A DNA stretch of 64,000 nt from Metaphire vulgaris (Eukaryota; Annelida; Clitellata; Crassiclitellata; Megascolecidae), in contig CM030848.1 in assembly GCA_018105865.1 (NCBI GenBank), forward strand, positions 15,696,809 to 15,760,808. Direction: 5' to 3'. Positions 1 through 31,849 of the stretch are shown in pieces. The first letter of the stretch is position 1; each line of letters opens with the position of its first letter. The position numbers and the translations under genes were made by a program. Below the pieces are notes generated by a model. The model did no database searches and was not told the DNA's origin. It worked only from the letters and a program-made list of their open reading frames with translations.

Positions 1-48
1 TTGGATCGACCTAACGCAAAACAAGAGTTTCACGGAAACTACATGAGC

Positions 49-275
49 CACTGTTATGGGGTCACTGAAAGTTTGGCAGTTGTTGATAAAGGGGTGGGTG
101 GGGGTAACATTGTCTAAATTTTTTGACATACAGTAATTAATGGGCAATTCCTTGTAGGTTCAAAGTTTATGCTATATTTGTGAGGGTCACCGACAGTTTG
201 ACAGTTGTTGACAAAGGGGAGGGAGAGGGTAAAAATTGCCAAAAAATTGTTGACGTAATTAATGGACAACCCCTA
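49..275. repeat. two tandem copies of a dispersed repeat
   Basis: Two related segments lie at about 58-157 and 179-275. They share a core reading roughly GTCAC-GA-AGTTTG-CAGTTGTTGA, then a G-rich stretch, then TTAATGG-CAA. A third, reverse-complement relative is at about 45848-45930. No coding potential was seen. The family is not identified. This fills the space upstream of the SCYL3 start together with unremarkable AT-rich DNA. Confidence 0.6.
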
Positions 276-554
276 GGTCATACTCATGCTTGATTTTATT
301 TAATAAACGGGCTCTTATTTTTCATTGAGGTCAAAGTTTGTGACTTAAAAATTATGCCAAAACACTTGCCAAAACACTTGTTAGCGCTAATCACTCCTTT
401 TCATAGAGAAATCTACTAGTTTTTGCGACGGTGCCTAATAGTTTTTAAAGAGAAAACTCAGCGGCAACACACGATCATTGGGGATATCGGCGACGATGTT
501 GATGGTCGTCGTTGTCATTTATGTAGCTCCGTGATTGGGTTGAAATATATAAAG

Positions 555-3500
555 ATGGGAAATGATTCTAGCAGAGAATTTTCGTTGGACGAGAAGATCG
601 AGACGGTGTCGAGCAACATCTGGACGCTGTACCGATGCGTGAACGCCGATGGCAGCCCTTCGTCCGTCTTTCTGTACGATCTTACATTGCCCCGATGCAA
701 ACGCCAGTTTGTCGAAAATGCTGCGAAGGTTTTTATTTATTTCAAATTCTTAAAATTTATTATAGTATAAGAATTTCAGTTGATCGCATTCTATAGCAGA
801 AACGCTCAATATATGAGTGATCCTCGAGGGGCTGTGTGCGTTTTAATGATTATGATGATAATGGCGACGACGACGATGCACTTCTATAGCACCAGATATA
901 ATACTCGAAAAGTATCAATCGGTGGTACTCCATATCAATCAGCAAAAGGCCAAGTCATTCCAGGGATCAGTCAGAGCGGGAAAACAGTCACATGCCCAGC
1001 CTAACAGTTCTGAAAAAATCCACAAGCCTAATATTGGTGCGGATCCTAACTTTTGCTTGAGAAAATCGAAGGACGCTTGTCTTTCAGAGTTCCATTCGAA
1101 CTTCTACATTCTTGCGTGTGAGTTGACTGAGATTGTCAGTTATGCCGGCGAAGTTGGGATGAAACGGCGATAATGAAATAATATGAGGCATTCACGTCAA
1201 TTTCTAGGAAATGCACGTTAGAAAATTTTCGACTTTGGGAATAATTGGGAGGTGGATTTCGCAGGCCCGGAGTCATTTTGCTGTTGCTTGAATATTCTAG
1301 AATTTTCTTTCCACTATTTCGACTGTCATTTGAAAATATTTTAAGGACTTTGTATGTGTTTGCATCTATTCTTAAAAGCCATTTAACTTAAAATGGATAT
1401 ATTTAATGGTAGAATTGTGACCACTGTTTTATATCACCTATTGCATTACATATTACACGATCAGTTTTACACGATATATAGTAATATATGTTGTAAATTT
1501 GTGTGTCGGTATGCATGTTGGTTTCAATTTTGTAGTATTTGAAGATTTTGCGCCATCCTCACATAATTCGATTCCAAGCAATAAGTTATTCGTCAAGGGA
1601 AGCATGGCTGGTAACAGAGCATGTTACACCTCTGGAGCTGCTGCTGGAATCATTGACGGCAGATGAAATTGTTGCTGGAATGTACAACCTCATTGAAGCT
1701 TTGTCATTCCTACATGACCGGGTAGGGCTTTGAAAGATCTGCCTACAAAGAATTCTAATTAATAAGGTTGACTGTTACTGTGAATATTTCTTGAACCCTT
1801 GGCTTATAATCCATAGACTGTCCACTGGTTGTTGGGCCTGGCATCCTGGATTTGACCTGGATCTTGTGCGATTTTGATTTGATGTCATTGTGGCTGATGC
1901 TGCTATGTTTTTTAATGCCCATTCATATGCTTGGCATTAAATAGTGGATAGCACTTCATTTCTGATCAATTTTTCTCTTTGACTTTGTGAACTGTAAATG
2001 CAGGGTAATCGTTGAACATTGGCTAATTCCAGAAATCAGAAGTAGAAGAGCATTGCTCCTAAAGTTCCATAATACTGATGTTTAATCAGCCTGTGGCCAC
2101 AAATAGTCATTAGTCAAGGGCCTTGCATGGAATTATGGGAATACTCAGACTTACAACATACTGTTACTTCTGCTAATTCTTTACGTCTTATTCTAGAGAA
2201 TACAAGAAGGTCAATAACAGGTTTAATGTCAACTACAGAACGAGCTCCAGGAGGTCGCACAATTGCTTATAAATCCAGTTTTTGTGTGATTTTTGCTACT
2301 ACTTACTATTTGGAAATCTTCTTTTGACTGTATGCATTTTCTTAAGCATTGTTATTGCTTTCATATGCTAAGTTGTGCACTATACTTCACAGTACAGTAG
2401 CAATGACCACGAAGGTAATTAAAGGCGTAGAGTCAATAATGAATAATAGAAAGATAGCTTCTTTTCTAAAGGGAGGTCTTTGCCACAACAACGTCAGTAT
2501 TTCATCGGTGTTTGTGGCGGACGATGGAACATGGAAGCTTGGAGCGATGGAATGTGCTTGTCCTTTTGCCGAAGCATCGTCCGCTTTCCTTCTCCAGTGT
2601 CAGTCAATTCGTTCTGAGAAAGTTATTGCCCCTGAAGAGAAGGTAATCATCCAGGAATTATATAAGTTTTATTTCATGGAGTTTACACTAAGGCTTGTGC
2701 TTCGTGACATTATCAATTTCTGTTATGATGATTATGAAGGTTATGCTGGTGATGATTACAGTGATGGTTATGATGACGATGACAATGATGGGCTTATAGT
2801 GGCTCAGTAGGTTCAGTAATGTGTTAGATTAACTGTGAGCTATCTTTTCTGCTGCTTTATATACAGACCTTGTTGTTTATGCTGTCTTCTTACAGTTTGA
2901 GAATTTATTCATGTTGGAAAATAAGTTAGGGTTTACATTTTTCTTTACGTGATTCATTGTTCTGTTAGAATCCGAATACTTCTGCTGCGTCTCGGTGCAG
3001 CCGCGATGTTTACGCTCTTGGAGTTTTTGCTGATTACATACTGGAATATCTGATTGAATCAGGTAAGCGAATTTTAAAATTTTTCCAAGACTGATTGCAT
3101 ATTAAAGGAGCAGAAGTTGATTCTTTTGACTGATTCTTCCTGTTTGTATATAGATTTTGTTAACTTTGTATTGCTTCTCCTTTAAAGACATGCCTGATGT
3201 ATTTATCAGTAAAGCCATATATATAACATGGCCCAGGCTGACTTAACTCTTTTGCCCTGACAAATTGTATAACCAATGCATTATGAAGCTGAAATGTCAG
3301 TCTTACTGGCCAAAGGGTTAACCCACGGGAGCCATTTTCTGACTGAGCTTAAAAGCTGAGTGCCTTGTCTCACTTTACTCTGCTAGTAGAGTTTAATTTC
3401 TTGCTGTGACCCAGTGTACAATTCTAAAGGGAGGTCTTTCACTTTGATTTGTGGAATGAACATGGAACAGATCACCTCCAGTGTCTGTCAATTTGTTCTG

Positions 3501-5611
3501 AGAAATAAATTCAAGGCCTATGCATTGTCACTGATTTGTAAGTGCACAGATCACCAAGTGCCAAATCATCACGGGAGCCATTTACTGACTGAGCTTAATG
3601 TATTTGAGTGCCTTGTCTCACTATACTCTGCTAGTAGAGTTATATTATTGCTATAGTGATCACCAGCCAAATCACTTATTGCTATCCAGATATTCTCACA
3701 ACAGTCACAGCTAAGCTGGACTTCACCTAGGCTTCTGAAATCAAACTTCTGTAGTGAATACGTGAATAAAGTTGATTATTGTTTGGGTCTTTATAGGACA
3801 ACATGATATTTTAGGAGAAAAAGTTAAGAGTTTTCACAGAATTATCCAGGAGGATTTGTTGAATGCTGTTCCAAATGAGCGGCCAAAGTTGAGCGTACTT
3901 CTCGACGATTGCTTCTTCAGGTAATTATGCGTCTTGCATGAAGATAATTGGCTGAGTGCTGACACTTTGTCAGTTTTGATTTGTTATTTGACTTACATTT
4001 TTCTCTAATTTTGTTCTAAATAAATTCATGCTTGAAGACTATTATTCAATTTTCTCTGCGACAAGAAATTAGAGAGAATGTCTTTATATTGGACTGAGGT
4101 TTTTTTACTACATATTTGTCAGTCAGTGTGCTGTTCATAAATCTTTTCTTTGTTATCAAAAAAGTTTATCAAACAGCTCAGAATTTCGGCTTTTTGCTGG
4201 GAGTAGTTGTTGCTCAGGTTATGCCATGCAAAGATGAATTCTGCTTTTGGTTCTTTAAGATATTTTGCACTCTTGAAATCATAATGGAATGTTGAATGTG
4301 AGGATGAGTTTGCATGTAGCACACGGCATTGATTTACAATATTAAAGCTATATGCAGACTGTTTACAAATTATTCATATGAATTCGGTCGTATGGGATGG
4401 ATAATGAATTATTAATTATGAATTTTACATTAATTCTTTATGAATTGCAGTTTATCTATTGATATGTTTTTTTTTATTTTGAAGATTAAATTGAATTTAA
4501 AATTTTATTTCAGGACTGATTTTATTGAAGTCAGCTGCTTTCTCAAGCAGATAACAGTGAAAACCGAAGATGAAAAGAGCAAATTCTTTAGGTAATTTTT
4601 CCATCTGTCCATTTTTTAGTGTTATTTAGGCATCATGTCTGTAATAATTATTCTATGGTTCTCTATTAACCAACATATGCAACTGATGTTTGTAATCAGA
4701 TTGGCTGTATTCTTCATAAGCAATGTTCTAAATATGTAAATATAACTCTGTACACTAATTCCAATTTGCTATGAAATCGTCTCTAGTCATTTAATTTCTA
4801 AAGACATTTCTGGCAGTTATCATAAATTCTAAGTTGAGTTTGATTATCTGTTGAAAAGAGTTATTTTTTTTAATTTTAAAAATAATTTCCAGGACGATCG
4901 TTAGGAAGCTGTGTTGTCTACCGCAGCGACTTATTGCAACGCGTCTTGTGAAGCCGCTTTTGTCCCGTTTTGTGGTTCTTGAGCGTGAAGCATGTCAACA
5001 TCTTATTCCTCACTTGCTTCTTCCAGCTTCAAGTGGGTTTCTGAGACTTGCTTAATGATGTATTTTCTTTTGGATTCCTTGTCGTTGAATGTGTCTAACT
5101 GATTTGCATGCAGTTAGTTCTTTTTGGATTTAAAGTAATCTTGATACGGTACTTTGAATGACTGTTGATTCACTGGGATGATTTTCCATATTAGTGCATT
5201 TGTCAGATGTTGATGGGTTTAGTTTAAAGTTTTATCTAACTGAAATAGTTAACTGTAGCTGCATCTATTTAGATGAATCACAGAGCAGAGAGAGAATCTT
5301 GTTATTGAGTCCAATACAGCAGGAGTCTTAATGCATTTGAGGCCTAAGCCATTGACTACAGAATTAGGCTAAAGACTAAACAATTCTCCATAAGGTCATT
5401 GTTAAACAGTATATGTGCATGCTCTTATGATGCTTTTCATTTATAGTGCTATATAAATTATATTTTAATTTTTTTCTTATTATTATTGAGACAGTTTTTA
5501 TAGTACTGTGGATATGAGTGAGTCTTGAGGTTCCACTTGAATAATACAACAGGGTTGGCTTTTACAGCATTGTCAGGTAGGTAGTGTGGAATAATAATAA
5601 TAATAATAATG

Positions 5612-5657
<46 letters not shown>

Positions 5658-8600
5658 TTGTGTAACTCATGAAAGTTTGTTTCTGATTTTGGTGTGAAGG
5701 TGATAACCGCTGTTCAGAGTACAGAGAAGATGAGATCAATCCAGTTTTATCCGAGCCATTTTTCCGTCGTTATGTCATTCCAGAAATCTTCAAGATTTTT
5801 CACGTGCGAGACGCGCACATTCGGTGCGTTCTTTTGAGACATTTTCACCAATATGCAGAACTGTTTGATCGTGCTGTCCTTTCCGAAGTCATCTTTCCTC
5901 AGGTAAGTTTTGCGGTTTCACATAATACAGGTAACGAACTTGAATAAAGCGTCTAGAATGTCTTGGTGTTCTGCAATAGTTGAATTTGAAAAGAATTTTT
6001 TGTCGTGTTGCTTGAGACAGGTTGCCTTGGCTATGTTTATGACTTACTTACATAAATTTTGCTGTGAGCAGTTAGTCTGATGTTAATATTAAATATCTGT
6101 TTTAATTTGTGTATTCTGTTTAGCACGTAAGTTGAAATATGATATGTGATGCATTTTGTATCAAAGACAACCTGTATAAGGACAACCTGTATAAGGACAA
6201 CCTGTATAATAAAATTTCAGCCGATGGTAGAGTTACTTAGTGTCATTTTCACTGTAAATTTTTCATTTTAAAATGTGATATTGACATTTTAGATTTTAAG
6301 GAGACACTATGAGCCAGGATTTATATGTTAAGCATTTAAGTGGAGGTTATATTGATTGTAAATGAATTCCATTTTCTTGCCTGGTGTTTTATATTTTATG
6401 CAGATATTGCTGAGCGTTCGTGATGCCAATGATGAGCTGGTGACACTGTCCTTGAATGCAATTGCCTTTCTTGTTCCAATCCTCGGAGGGGATGTCATTG
6501 TTGGATCGGAGCGGCCGAGACTTTTTTACGAAGGAATTCCAAAGGTTGGTGAAAGTTTGATCCGAACAAAATTCGATGATAAATAATTTTTTATCTGCAG
6601 ATGGGATGGGGGAGGGCAAAGAGTTGGCATCTTGAGTTTTGATGAAAACAAGATGAATAAGTAATCCACGTTGCTAGACATTCCTCTTCACCTTTCCTTC
6701 CATCCTGTGTTCATTCAGTGCCAAGTTGATTGTATTAGCAAAGGACAATGTTTTCACTCATAAACTGCTGGTGTCCATTTTGATATTTAATATTTTAAAG
6801 CAATATTCTGAGCTATAAAGTTCTTTGGGTTTTGAAATTATTGAGTGCTTTATCTTCCGGGCATTTGTGTTTTTCTCTCTCAGCATTCTACCGCTGTAAA
6901 TGGACATTCAACGTTTGTTCCAAATGGCCTTGCGACGTTGTCTCAGAATGATCTTCCTGCTGTTGTGAGGTACATAGAACAGTTGCATTACTTAACATCA
7001 TGTGAGTTAATTGAAGATCTCTATGCTGCAATAGCTATTACAGGTTCTCGTAAAGAGAGTAAAATTCACATCAGAGTCTCTGTTACCTTCTGATGGTGAT
7101 GAATTCAGGGCAGGGCTGATGGATATATCCCAGGGTTTCAAAGAAGAATTCATTCATTTTGTGTAGATATCAGGTCAACTATTCTGTGCTTTCATGCTTT
7201 CATTTCAGCGCTCATTATGAATCGGGTACCATTGGTCGCAATTCCTCGTCCAATCAGAACTTACTGGCGGCGGGAAAACGACAGCAGAAACGTGAGGAAG
7301 CGAGGAAGCGTTTGGAAGAGAGAAGGAGGAAGAGAGAGGATGAGCAAAGGCATTCCATCATTAAAAATGGTGAGCACTTGCTGAGACTGAGATGACTTAG
7401 TTTTGGCATTTTAGATTTAATATCTGGTCAAGTTGAATGGTTGTGTTAATAGGTTGCTTATTTATTTATTTATTTATTTATTTATTAGTTTCATTTGCAT
7501 TGTATGTAGTCCATAAAAATATTTAATAGTAATTTTATTTCACTGCATTTAAAGAATTCTGAGTAATTGAAAGGAAAAGATCTGGAAGTCTCATAGCGTT
7601 AAAACTGTTTTGTAGATCTAGAGTCCTTAGTTGTGTGTTGTGTTTACTTTTTGCAGATGCAGTGGCAGATGGTCTTCAGAGGACAGCTGCTGACAACAAG
7701 GACAATGGAAACATTTCAAGGAACGTCTCACGCGATTGCGACGCAGTTGGAGACCAGAACGGAGTTCCCCAGAGCCCTCAGTCGCTCGCTTCGTACGACC
7801 GGACAGATTCCGAAATTGAGCTCGAGATCGAAGCCGAACTAGAAGCCATGAAAGAGGCTGAGAAGAAGACGGCCGAGGTGATATCTCACGCCATCAGCGA
7901 CAGCCGGCTGGCCGTAAACGTTGATTGGTCTGACGTCAGTCCTGCAAGATATGTGTCCTCGAGTCAAACGGGACTCGTAAAGCAGTCGAAAGGATGGCTG
8001 AAGTTAACGGCCGATGGAACTGAACACAAGGACGACATAAAGGGCGATTCAATTGGTTATGAGAAGGCAATTCTAAAGAAGTCTGTCGATAATCTTGCGC
8101 CCGCTAAGGCCGATGATCGGTGGGACGATGCTGGTTGGCAGGACTTCGAAGACGACCGACAAATCTCATCTACGTCTTCTAGAACTGAAAATCCGCCTCA
8201 TTGCGACCTTTTGGCCGTTGCTTCGGCCAAAAAAACACCCGCAGCGAGCTGGCCGAGGACAAAATCTGTCGAAGAACCTCTTGGCGCCGGTTACGACATC
8301 ATGCTAATAAATGTTAAGACGAAGCCAAACCAGCAGACGGAAGAGTTCGATTTTTTTGCCGACATGGCGCCAGAAATCAAGCCCTCTGGTGACGATCTGT
8401 TGACTATATTGAGCGGAAGAACGGGGGACAGAGAGCGCTCAAGAATCCCGAAAGCAAAGAAGACTTCTGCAGAGAAAAGTCAACAGTATGTGAAAGCATT
8501 TGATGTGATCAGCACTGATGCTGCGGTTAGTATGAATTCAGTCACAGTTGAATGTTGTTATCAGTGGCTCTAATAGCAGTGTAATATAATTACGATGTAA

Positions 8601-9246
8601 TGTAATGTTACAGAATATTTGTATAGCACCTCTTCTGAAGAATCGCTCAGAGTTGTTGCATTGACGATGAGTTCTTTTCTTTTATTCGCTCAAATCTTCC
8701 TTTCATCCGAGTCTTGTTTTGTTTTTCAATTTGAAGATTTTAGGAGATGGAATGTTATGGGCTAAGTGTGTGACCGGGAATTTTCTCGGGTGCCCCTTTC
8801 TCACAATTTTTGATCTTGATATTTTTTGCACAGCCTCTTTTTGCTCATCAGCCAAAGAAATGTTCTCTGCTTTAAATGTTATGCTGATGAGAGTTCAACC
8901 ATACCTAAATTTTCATTGTGTGCCTTGTTATTTAAGATTATAAATTCTCTGTTCTTCAGATATATTTATTCTTCAAATATAAAACTCTTGAGTTTTACTT
9001 TATGAGCTCTTTAGCAGCTTAGGTCTCTAGACTTCCAATAATTCCCATTGATACTCCAGTAAAATGCCTTTGTGTGTGTCTGTGTGTGTGTATGCCTGTG
9101 CATGTATGTCTGTGTGTGTGTGTGAGAATTTATTGATGATGATTATTACTGTGATCTGTCATTTCTCGTATTTATTCCAGGGTACGACTGATGCGGACGG
9201 TGGATGGGACGCAGAACTGGATTGCAATGTAGATGATCGGTTATGA
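555..9246 (+). CDS. SCYL3: SCY1-like pseudokinase 3 (PACE-1)
   Basis: Thirteen exons join in frame to about 830 residues: 555-728, 1536-1721, 2472-2642, 2969-3062, 3797-3920, 4514-4591, 4893-5032, 5700-5902, 6404-6544, 6884-6969, 7209-7369, 7657-8525, 9181-9246. All splice sites are GT-AG and the summed length is a multiple of three. The start is the first in-frame ATG and gives MGNDSS, a classic N-myristoylation signal, as in human SCYL3. Exons 1-4 encode a kinase-like domain without catalytic residues: the HRD region reads LCHNN and DFG is replaced (KLGAM), as expected for this pseudokinase family. Exons 5-10 match the HEAT-repeat part (for example GGDVIVGSER). Exon 11 holds a charged coiled coil (KREEARKRLEERRRKRE). 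Exon 12 is a long acidic tail with DFFADMAPEI, and the C-terminus has WDAELD. Family members act in Golgi and secretory trafficking and bind ezrin. Human SCYL3 is about 740 residues; the extra length lies mainly in exon 12. Confidence 0.95.
838..1010 (+). repeat. microsatellite-linked CTTCTATAGCACC repeat (copy 1)
   Basis: In SCYL3 intron 1, a GAT/GAC trinucleotide run (about 847-879) is followed directly by CTTCTATAGCACC (881-893) and then by a body with TACTCGAAA-GTATCAATCGG and CAAAAGG-CA-GTCATTCCA-GG-TCAGTCAGAG. The body is shared with the copies at about 17275-17390 and 53560-53650. See the finding on this family. Confidence 0.65.
3320..3656 (+). repeat. degenerate duplication inside SCYL3 intron 4
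   Basis: 3421-3439 repeats the exon-3 acceptor region (TTCTAAAGGGAGGTCTTT, as at 2465-2480), and 3476-3505 repeats the later exon-3 stretch CTCCAGTGTC-GTCAATT-GTTCTGAGAAA. The middle of the exon is missing. Flanking intron sequence is also duplicated: ACGGGAGCCATTT...CTGCTAGTAGAGT occurs at about 3326-3392 and 3573-3640. The exon-like copy has no usable frame and is taken to be a non-functional relic. Confidence 0.6.
5590..5655. repeat. (AAT)n microsatellite in SCYL3 intron 7
   Basis: A nearly pure AAT/ATA trinucleotide run ends about 45 bp before the exon 8 acceptor at 5700. The Ile-rich minus-strand reading frame here is an artefact of the repeat. Confidence 0.9.
7457..7487. repeat. (TTTA)n microsatellite in SCYL3 intron 11
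   Basis: A short tetranucleotide run of TTTA units inside the intron. No other content was recognised around it. Confidence 0.85.
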
Positions 9247-10067
9247 TTTTTACTGGACTTGACTAATGCATTTAAGCAGAATCATCATCTTCTGGTTTTT
9301 GGGGTTTTCAGTTACGTTTGATTATTGTTTCTACTTAACCGTAATTTTCTATGAGTTACCAGTAACACTATTTATGGTTTGATCTAAATTGAACTGTGAT
9401 ATAGACTAGAATTAAATTTCTGATATATTACACATATGGTGTTGGTATTAAGCGACTTACATTCTTCTAGGAACATTTGTGTCATTGGCAGTGTGTGTGT
9501 GGGATGTCTGCAAAATGTGCTGTTTCAATGTACAGTGTACCTTTTGCAACTTGCATTGCTATTTGTCATATTGCCTAATCTGCATTGGCCTCTGTCACGT
9601 TGAAATTTCTGTTACCACTGTCTATTTTCTGATGATTCATTGCTAGGGTTAATTTTATTTTTTTATTGAGGTGTCATTTCAATATTGTCTTGTTGCTGAT
9701 GTTTTAATATGGCCTAATGGAATTTTTGGCAGTAAGGGTAGAAGGAAGGCCTCAACATCTTAGTCTGATAAACAGGTCTACTGTTGTCGGTGACGAAAAT
9801 GACAGCTGTGGTTAAACTTTTGTTCTATTATCGGTGAAAAAATGTCATTGGGCTTAAATGTTGTTTGTTTTAATTGTATATAGAAGTTTAATCATTTATA
9901 ATTATGTTTGTGAGGAATGAAGCTACTGAATAATATACTTTGTTGTGTTGTGTCATTGATGACCAAAGAATGATTAATTAAGACAAAGTTCAGGATTAGT
10001 AGAAAAAAGTTTATTTCTGTTTCAGGCTCTTGAGAACAGGTTTTATTGTATTTAGGCAAAAATATGG
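9247..10067. other. SCYL3 3' flank
   Basis: AT-rich non-coding sequence with no recognisable gene or repeat. An ATTAAA hexamer at 9411-9416, about 165 bp past the stop codon, is a plausible but unproven polyadenylation signal for SCYL3. Confidence 0.4.
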
Positions 10068-10072
10068 AAAAA
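10068..10072 (-). terminator. RNA polymerase III terminator for tRNA-Asp
   Basis: Five A on the plus strand (TTTTT on the tRNA strand) begin six bases past the end of the tRNA-Asp gene, the usual position and form of a Pol III stop. Confidence 0.7.
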
Positions 10073-10078
10073 TGTTAT

Positions 10079-10150
10079 CTCCCCGTCGGGGAATTGAACC
10101 CCGGTCTCCCGCGTGACAGGCGGGGATACTGACCACTATACTAACGAGGA
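10079..10150 (-). tRNA. tRNA-Asp (anticodon GTC)
   Basis: A 72-nt cloverleaf on the minus strand. The acceptor stem pairs TCCTCGT with ACGGGGA and the discriminator base is G. The anticodon GTC (plus-strand 10115-10117) sits in the loop CTGTCAC on a five-pair stem. The T arm contains GGTTCAATTCC, a good B box, and the D arm supplies the A box (GTTAGTATAGTGG). The sequence is nearly identical to animal tRNA-Asp, has no intron and does not encode CCA. It lies alone between SCYL3 and PARP4 and looks functional. Confidence 0.97.
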
Positions 10151-11333
10151 TTGACGGTAAAGTTGGACGTTATAGAATTATTGATGTCCTATTTGTCGAA
10201 ACTGCGGTTCGTCGTTAAAGAGACGACCAATTGGATGAGTGAACAGTTCTATGACCTATTTAGAGATTAGCCTATGGGTTTCAATGGACGTCATCACAAC
10301 AGTAAAAACAAAACAGCGACATAGCTGAATCTACGGGTTTCTCAAAATTTGCCACTCGGCTTGGAGATTTCCTTTTTAGGCTTAATCAAGATTATCATAA
10401 TAGTAAAATACGAGAGAATTCCAAGACTTATTCTGGATAACTAGAGCATATTAGACATTGGTATAATTCTACCGGGGAAGGGTGTCTACCCCAAAACCCA
10501 CCGGCCCTATGATGGCAACATTCATGGGACCTCCATGGTATTACTAAGTTACTAACGATCAGCGTTCAATTACTCAGCTTCGGGTGTTGTTTATGTTAAT
10601 ATTGTGAGTTTAGCAATTGAGGAAGGATTTATTGTTTTGGCGTTTTCACCCCGTTTTGACATCGCCTACGGTAGAGGCACTAAGCGTCGGTTTATATGGG
10701 TTTAGAGCTTTAAGAGGCTTACAATAGTTTAAAACATAAGAAGTCACTGGTGTACATCTAGTTTCGTTTTACTGTATACTTCCCTATTACAGCTACACAG
10801 GCGCTCAGGTGAGATCTTTACTGATTAAGGTAAAAGATTGGACCAAAGGCCCCTGTAATTATACGTCATTAATCACTTATACTGATTTGATTGTGTTATC
10901 AGATCAACAGTTTGCAACTGCTGCGATTTTGTTAAGAAATTTCCTGTAAAGTCAGCAGAAATTCCGACCAGCGCCGTGGTCAGACAGCTGCTGATGAACA
11001 GAATACGACGTGCCTTGGTATCATAGGATTTTAGATGTTGGCAATTTTTTTACATAGGTGCTAGCCACCCTCTACTCCAAGCTCCTCAAGTGCATGTGAA
11101 TAAAGTATCTTCCAGTCCAAATAGCAAACTTTTGTCTAAGGCTTGATTAAATAAAGCGTCATTTCTTCCATAAATGTTCAGCAACATTGAAAATTGTACC
11201 CATACTGTCTTCATTAATTTCCAGAGAAGTGTTCCAGCTATTTTGAGAAGAAAAGACCAGGAATCTGCATCTTTCTGTGCAGTTTTTAAGCTGATCCAAC
11301 AGCTGCCGATGTGTATCATTTGTAGGTTTGAGA
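10151..11333. other. intergenic region upstream of PARP4
   Basis: No gene, repeat or clear promoter element was recognised. A 77-codon minus-strand reading frame at 11086-11319 has no recognisable similarity. A possible acceptor (TTTGTAG) just upstream of the PARP4 start at 11334 suggests that the 5' UTR may be spliced from a non-coding exon in this stretch. Confidence 0.3.
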
Positions 11334-30719
<19,386 letters not shown>

Positions 30720-31370
30720 AGCCTCGAAGAAAGCCCATGTGTTGATTATGGGTGACTTACGATAGAAACGTATGCTTTAATGCTTAATGATGACGCTTAT
30801 TACAGTTATGCTGCTTTCTGTGCTTTAATTAAAGCTTAACACTTGATCATCACTAACATCAATGCATCTTATTCAGTAGGCTATCTTTATGCTTAATTTT
30901 TATTCTATAGGGTTTTGGATATAAGTGTTTGAACACAATGAACGATATTTGAAACTTTTGTATGTGATTTATGTGCAATATAAACTTGCTAAAAATTGTT
31001 TATAGTTACAATATAATTTTTTTGATGCTTAAATCAATCAAACTATTTGATACAAAAGTTGTCTTGCATTTACAATGGTTTTCACACAGACTGACTTAGC
31101 CTCGTAAACCACTCTAAATCATGTTATTATTTTAATGCAGGACTGGCCAACCTTTTGCCACAAGCGGGCCATTATAAATTTTGATCAGCATTGTTTTGTT
31201 GAATTAAATAAATTATTTTATTGCACTGCAGATTTATTATTTTGTGAGTGAGAAAAGACCACTTGAAATTTTAAAAATCTTTTCTTAGGACGGAAAATCA
31301 CTTGTTATATTAAATTTTGATGTAGGCCTATTGTTGAAGATATTTTATATCAATGAGATTTTAATGTGGA
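30720..31370. other. PARP4 3' flank
   Basis: AT-rich non-coding DNA. An ATTAAA hexamer at 30828-30833 is a possible polyadenylation signal for PARP4. No gene or clear repeat was seen before the transposon block begins. Confidence 0.4.
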
Positions 31371-31378
31371 GATGTTTT

Positions 31379-31513
31379 CAGTGGCGTATTTAACATTGGG
31401 CCATGGCCCCCCTTTGGTCTTGGCCTAGCCTGTCCCCAGACCCCCATTATAGGCTCAGGCTTTGCGCTCGCCACGGGTTGGCCCCCCTTACCAAAATTCT
31501 AAATACGCCACTG
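31379..31513 (+). mobile_element. hAT-like MITE A
   Basis: Terminal inverted repeats CAGTGGCGTATTTA and AAATACGCCACTG bound 135 bp of non-coding sequence. The left flank is GATGTTTT and the right flank AATATAGA. It is nearly the same as MITE B at 44776 and in the same orientation. Confidence 0.8.
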
Positions 31514-31849
31514 AATATAGACACATTAACAAGGTGGAAAGTGACGGATTTTTCTAGTCCACTGACATCACTGCAAAGCGTTTGAGGGTTCTAAATAGAA
31601 ATTTGGGTGAAATATCGACATGACTTTTTGGGTCGCCCGAAAAATTTTCATGGACTATAGTCCAGGGTATTTTTTCGAAATTTGAGCGAAAATTTGTGGT
31701 GTCGTAGGGCCTTCATATTTGCACCGATTGAAGCCCGGTCGATGCCTTCAAGGAATCTGGACCCGCATTTTGGATATCTATCAGGTGTCTGACTTTTTTA
31801 AAGGTTTTAAAATCTATAAAATGTATAGCCACCATTATTATATTTTGCA
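31514..31849 (+). repeat. ~330-bp repeat, copy 1
   Basis: The unit runs from AATATAGACACATT through CATGGACTATAGTCCA and ATTTGCACCGATTGAAGCCC to CCATTATTATATTTTGCA. Other copies are at 33574-33907, about 49142-49330, 49332-49537 and 51060-51170, several in tandem. It encodes no protein that I recognise. This copy is cut at its end by the LINE. Confidence 0.85.

Noticed and set aside
11086..11319. 77-codon minus-strand frame upstream of PARP4
   Set aside because: No family similarity. It lies in a probable 5' UTR or promoter region of the opposite strand gene.
31403..31585. 60-codon frame across MITE A
   Set aside because: The same chance frame recurs in MITE B (44809). It is the translation of a non-coding element.
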